From the NCBI GenBank assembly GCA_015491705.1, contig WFVK01000215.1, forward strand, positions 1 through 6,561: a stretch of DNA of 6,561 nucleotides, in the 5' to 3' direction. This document shows positions 5,389-6,561 of the stretch, in pieces. The notes below the pieces were generated by a model that saw only the letters and a program-made list of their open reading frames with translations, was not told where the DNA came from and did no database searches. The stretch is from Nitrospirota bacterium. GTDB lineage: Bacteria > Nitrospirota > Thermodesulfovibrionia > UBA6902. Made by a program: the position numbers and the translations under genes. Position 1 is the first letter of the stretch, and the number at the start of each line of letters is the position of its first letter.

Positions 5389-6307
5389 GCCGTATAATCT
5401 CCTCTATAAGGTCTTTAAAGCTCAGCCCCGCGGCCCCGGCAATTTTGGGAAGCAGGCTCGTGGCGGTCATGCCGGGCAGTGTGTTGACCTCAAGTATGTA
5501 GGGTGTATTGTCTTCATCCACGATAAAGTCAACCCTTGTTGCGCCCGAGCAACCAAGGGCCGCATGGGCCCTCAGGGCCGCGTCCGTGACCCTGCCGTAA
5601 GCCTCCCCGTCAATCTGCGGGGGCATGATATACTCGGTAAGGCCTGAAGAATACTTTGCCTCATAATTGTAAAATTCCGCCCGCGGCCTTACCTCAACCC
5701 CCCCGAGGGCGCGGTCGCCGAGGATGCCTATGTGTATCTCCCTGCCTTTTATAAACTTCTCTATGATCACCCTCCGGCCGTACGAAAATGTCTTCTCCAG
5801 GCAGGACGGCAAGGCGTCCCTTTCCCTGATTATGCTGACGCCGATGCTGGAGCCCTCTGCCGCGGGCTTTACCACCCACGGCGGCTCGAACGGCGGTTCC
5901 GGAAGGTCCGCCATCCTGCGCCTGCCGGAACGCCGCGGCTGCCCGGCCACGATAAACGGCGCGCAGGCAAGCCCGTGGTAGGCGAATATCTTTTTCGAGA
6001 CCTCCTTGTCCATGGCAAGGGCCGAGGCCAGCAGGCCCGAGCCTGTATAGGGAATCCCCAGCACCTCAAGCAGCCCCTGGATGGCGCCGTTTTCCCCGGT
6101 GCCTCCGTGCAGCGCAAGGAAGGCAAGCCTGACCTTTTCCTTTTTCAGCACGCCGGCTATGTCCCTGCCGACGTCTATCGGCACGCAGTTATAGCCGAGT
6201 TCCTGCAGGTTCTGGTATATCGCAAGGCCGCTCCGCATCGAGACATCCCTCTCTGATGAGAGACCTCCCATCAGCACACCGATCCTCTTTTTCGTAACAG
6301 GTGACAT
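5372..6307 (-). CDS. ddl: D-alanine--D-alanine ligase
   Basis: This cytosolic ATP-grasp enzyme joins two D-alanines to make the dipeptide end of the peptidoglycan stem. From the ATG at 6307 it has 311 residues, typical of the short DdlB type. Motifs (numbered from that ATG) are GGLSSERDVS (14-23), HGGTGENGAIQG (67-78), the ATP-binding VVKPAAEGSSIGVS (145-158), EKFIKGREI (183-191), RVDF (258-261) and the metal-binding LEVNTLPGM (272-280). The omega-loop sequence YNYEAKY (213-219) keeps the Tyr that favours D-Ala; depsipeptide (D-lactate) ligases such as the one in Leuconostoc carry Phe, so an ordinary D-Ala-D-Ala product is expected. Another ATG at 6313 is in frame, but GGAAG at 6316-6320 is only 2 nt from it and 8 nt from 6307, so 6307 is preferred. 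A proline- and arginine-rich stretch (about 123-142) is a surface insertion. murB lies about 40 nt upstream, and the gene end overlaps ftsQ. Confidence 0.97.
   Translation of the reverse strand: MSPVTKKRIGVLMGGLSSERDVSMRSGLAIYQNLQELGYNCVPIDVGRDIAGVLKKEKVRLAFLALHGGTGENGAIQGLLEVLGIPYTGSGLLASALAMDKEVSKKIFAYHGLACAPFIVAGQPRRSGRRRMADLPEPPFEPPWVVKPAAEGSSIGVSIIRERDALPSCLEKTFSYGRRVIIEKFIKGREIHIGILGDRALGGVEVRPRAEFYNYEAKYSSGLTEYIMPPQIDGEAYGRVTDAALRAHAALGCSGATRVDFIVDEDNTPYILEVNTLPGMTATSLLPKIAGAAGLSFKDLIEEIIRLAIRE
5399..5404 (-). promoter_or_regulatory. Shine-Dalgarno site for the TTG start of ftsQ
   Basis: GAGGAG in the transcript lies 10 nt before the TTG at 5388 and sits inside the ddl codons for EEI. 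It supports the non-ATG start, because no in-frame ATG or GTG lies between it and the membrane helix. The spacing is slightly long, so initiation may depend on ribosomes finishing ddl. Confidence 0.65.
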
Positions 6308-6347
6308 GGTCATGACTTCCGAACAACAGCCGCCTGTACAGGCATCT

Positions 6348-6561
6348 TCAATCGTTTCCCCCTACTATCTTTATTTCCGGCTCGAGCTCGATGCCGCTGT
6401 GCTCCCTCACCCTTGCCTTTACGGCCTGCATGAGCTCCATGAAATCCCGGCACGCGGCATTTCCCCTGTTTATGAAGAAATTCGCATGAACCCGGCTTAC
6501 CTCCGCGCCGCCCGCCCTCATGCCTTTGCATCCCGCGGCGTCTATCAACCTGCCGGCCGAG
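6348..6561 (-). CDS. murB: UDP-N-acetylenolpyruvoylglucosamine reductase, C-terminal part
   Basis: MurB is the cytosolic flavoenzyme that uses NADPH to reduce UDP-GlcNAc-enolpyruvate to UDP-MurNAc, the second committed step of peptidoglycan precursor synthesis. Only the last 70 codons are in the window; the reading frame is open to the right edge and the gene is cut by it. The visible part reads SAGRLIDAAGCKGMRAGGAEVS, then HANFFIN, and ends ELEPEIKIVG, the usual MurB C-terminal pattern. The Glu in EPEI matches the conserved C-terminal catalytic Glu. The HANFFIN form fits the shorter B. subtilis-like (type II) MurB more than the E. coli type. The FAD-binding N-terminus and the catalytic Ser lie outside. 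The gene stops at 6348 and ddl starts about 40 nt later, so the two are probably cotranscribed. Confidence 0.93.
   Translation of the reverse strand, partial: SAGRLIDAAGCKGMRAGGAEVSRVHANFFINRGNAACRDFMELMQAVKARVREHSGIELEPEIKIVGGND

Noticed and set aside
5392..5398. TATAAT on the plus strand within the end of ddl
   Set aside because: It is coding sequence on the opposite strand, no suitable -35 box was seen, and there is no plus-strand gene to serve.

Overview
The window is the division end of a bacterial dcw (division and cell wall) cluster, with every gene on the minus strand. In transcription order, right to left, it holds the 3' end of murB, ddl, ftsQ, ftsA, ftsZ and proS. The set spans peptidoglycan precursor synthesis (MurB, Ddl), the divisome (FtsQ, FtsA, FtsZ) and one aminoacyl-tRNA synthetase. 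All six gene calls are firm because the family motifs can be read directly. The plus-strand ORFs are shadows of these genes. I found no mobile element, CRISPR array, RNA gene or undescribed multigene system.

Organism: FtsQ and FtsA together, a MurB with a B. subtilis-like C-terminus and GC-rich third codon positions suggest a Gram-negative bacterium. The protein flavour and the intergenic palindromes remind me of Nitrospirota or Desulfobacterota. This is an impression, not a placement; a protein search would settle it.

Layout: murB (6348 to the right edge) is followed after about 40 nt by ddl (5372-6307). The ddl 3' end overlaps ftsQ (4618-5388, TTG start) by 17 nt, and ftsQ is separated from ftsA (3350-4615) by 2 nt. 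These four look like one translationally coupled unit. Two gaps break the compact layout. The 230-nt ftsA-ftsZ gap carries four repeats or palindromes, ending in a tandem 12-bp repeat that abuts a strong ftsZ ribosome binding site. The 173-nt ftsZ-proS gap (start at 1788) carries two sizeable stem-loops. Bases 1-93, downstream of proS, show no gene and no convincing terminator.

How the genes work together: MurB and Ddl make UDP-MurNAc and D-Ala-D-Ala for the wall precursor. FtsZ polymerises at midcell, FtsA ties it to the membrane, and FtsQ links the ring to the periplasmic synthesis machinery. ProS has no direct role in this pathway and is probably a neighbour or a late cistron. The points most worth a second look are the two structured gaps and two unusual substitutions in the nucleotide-pocket loop of FtsZ.
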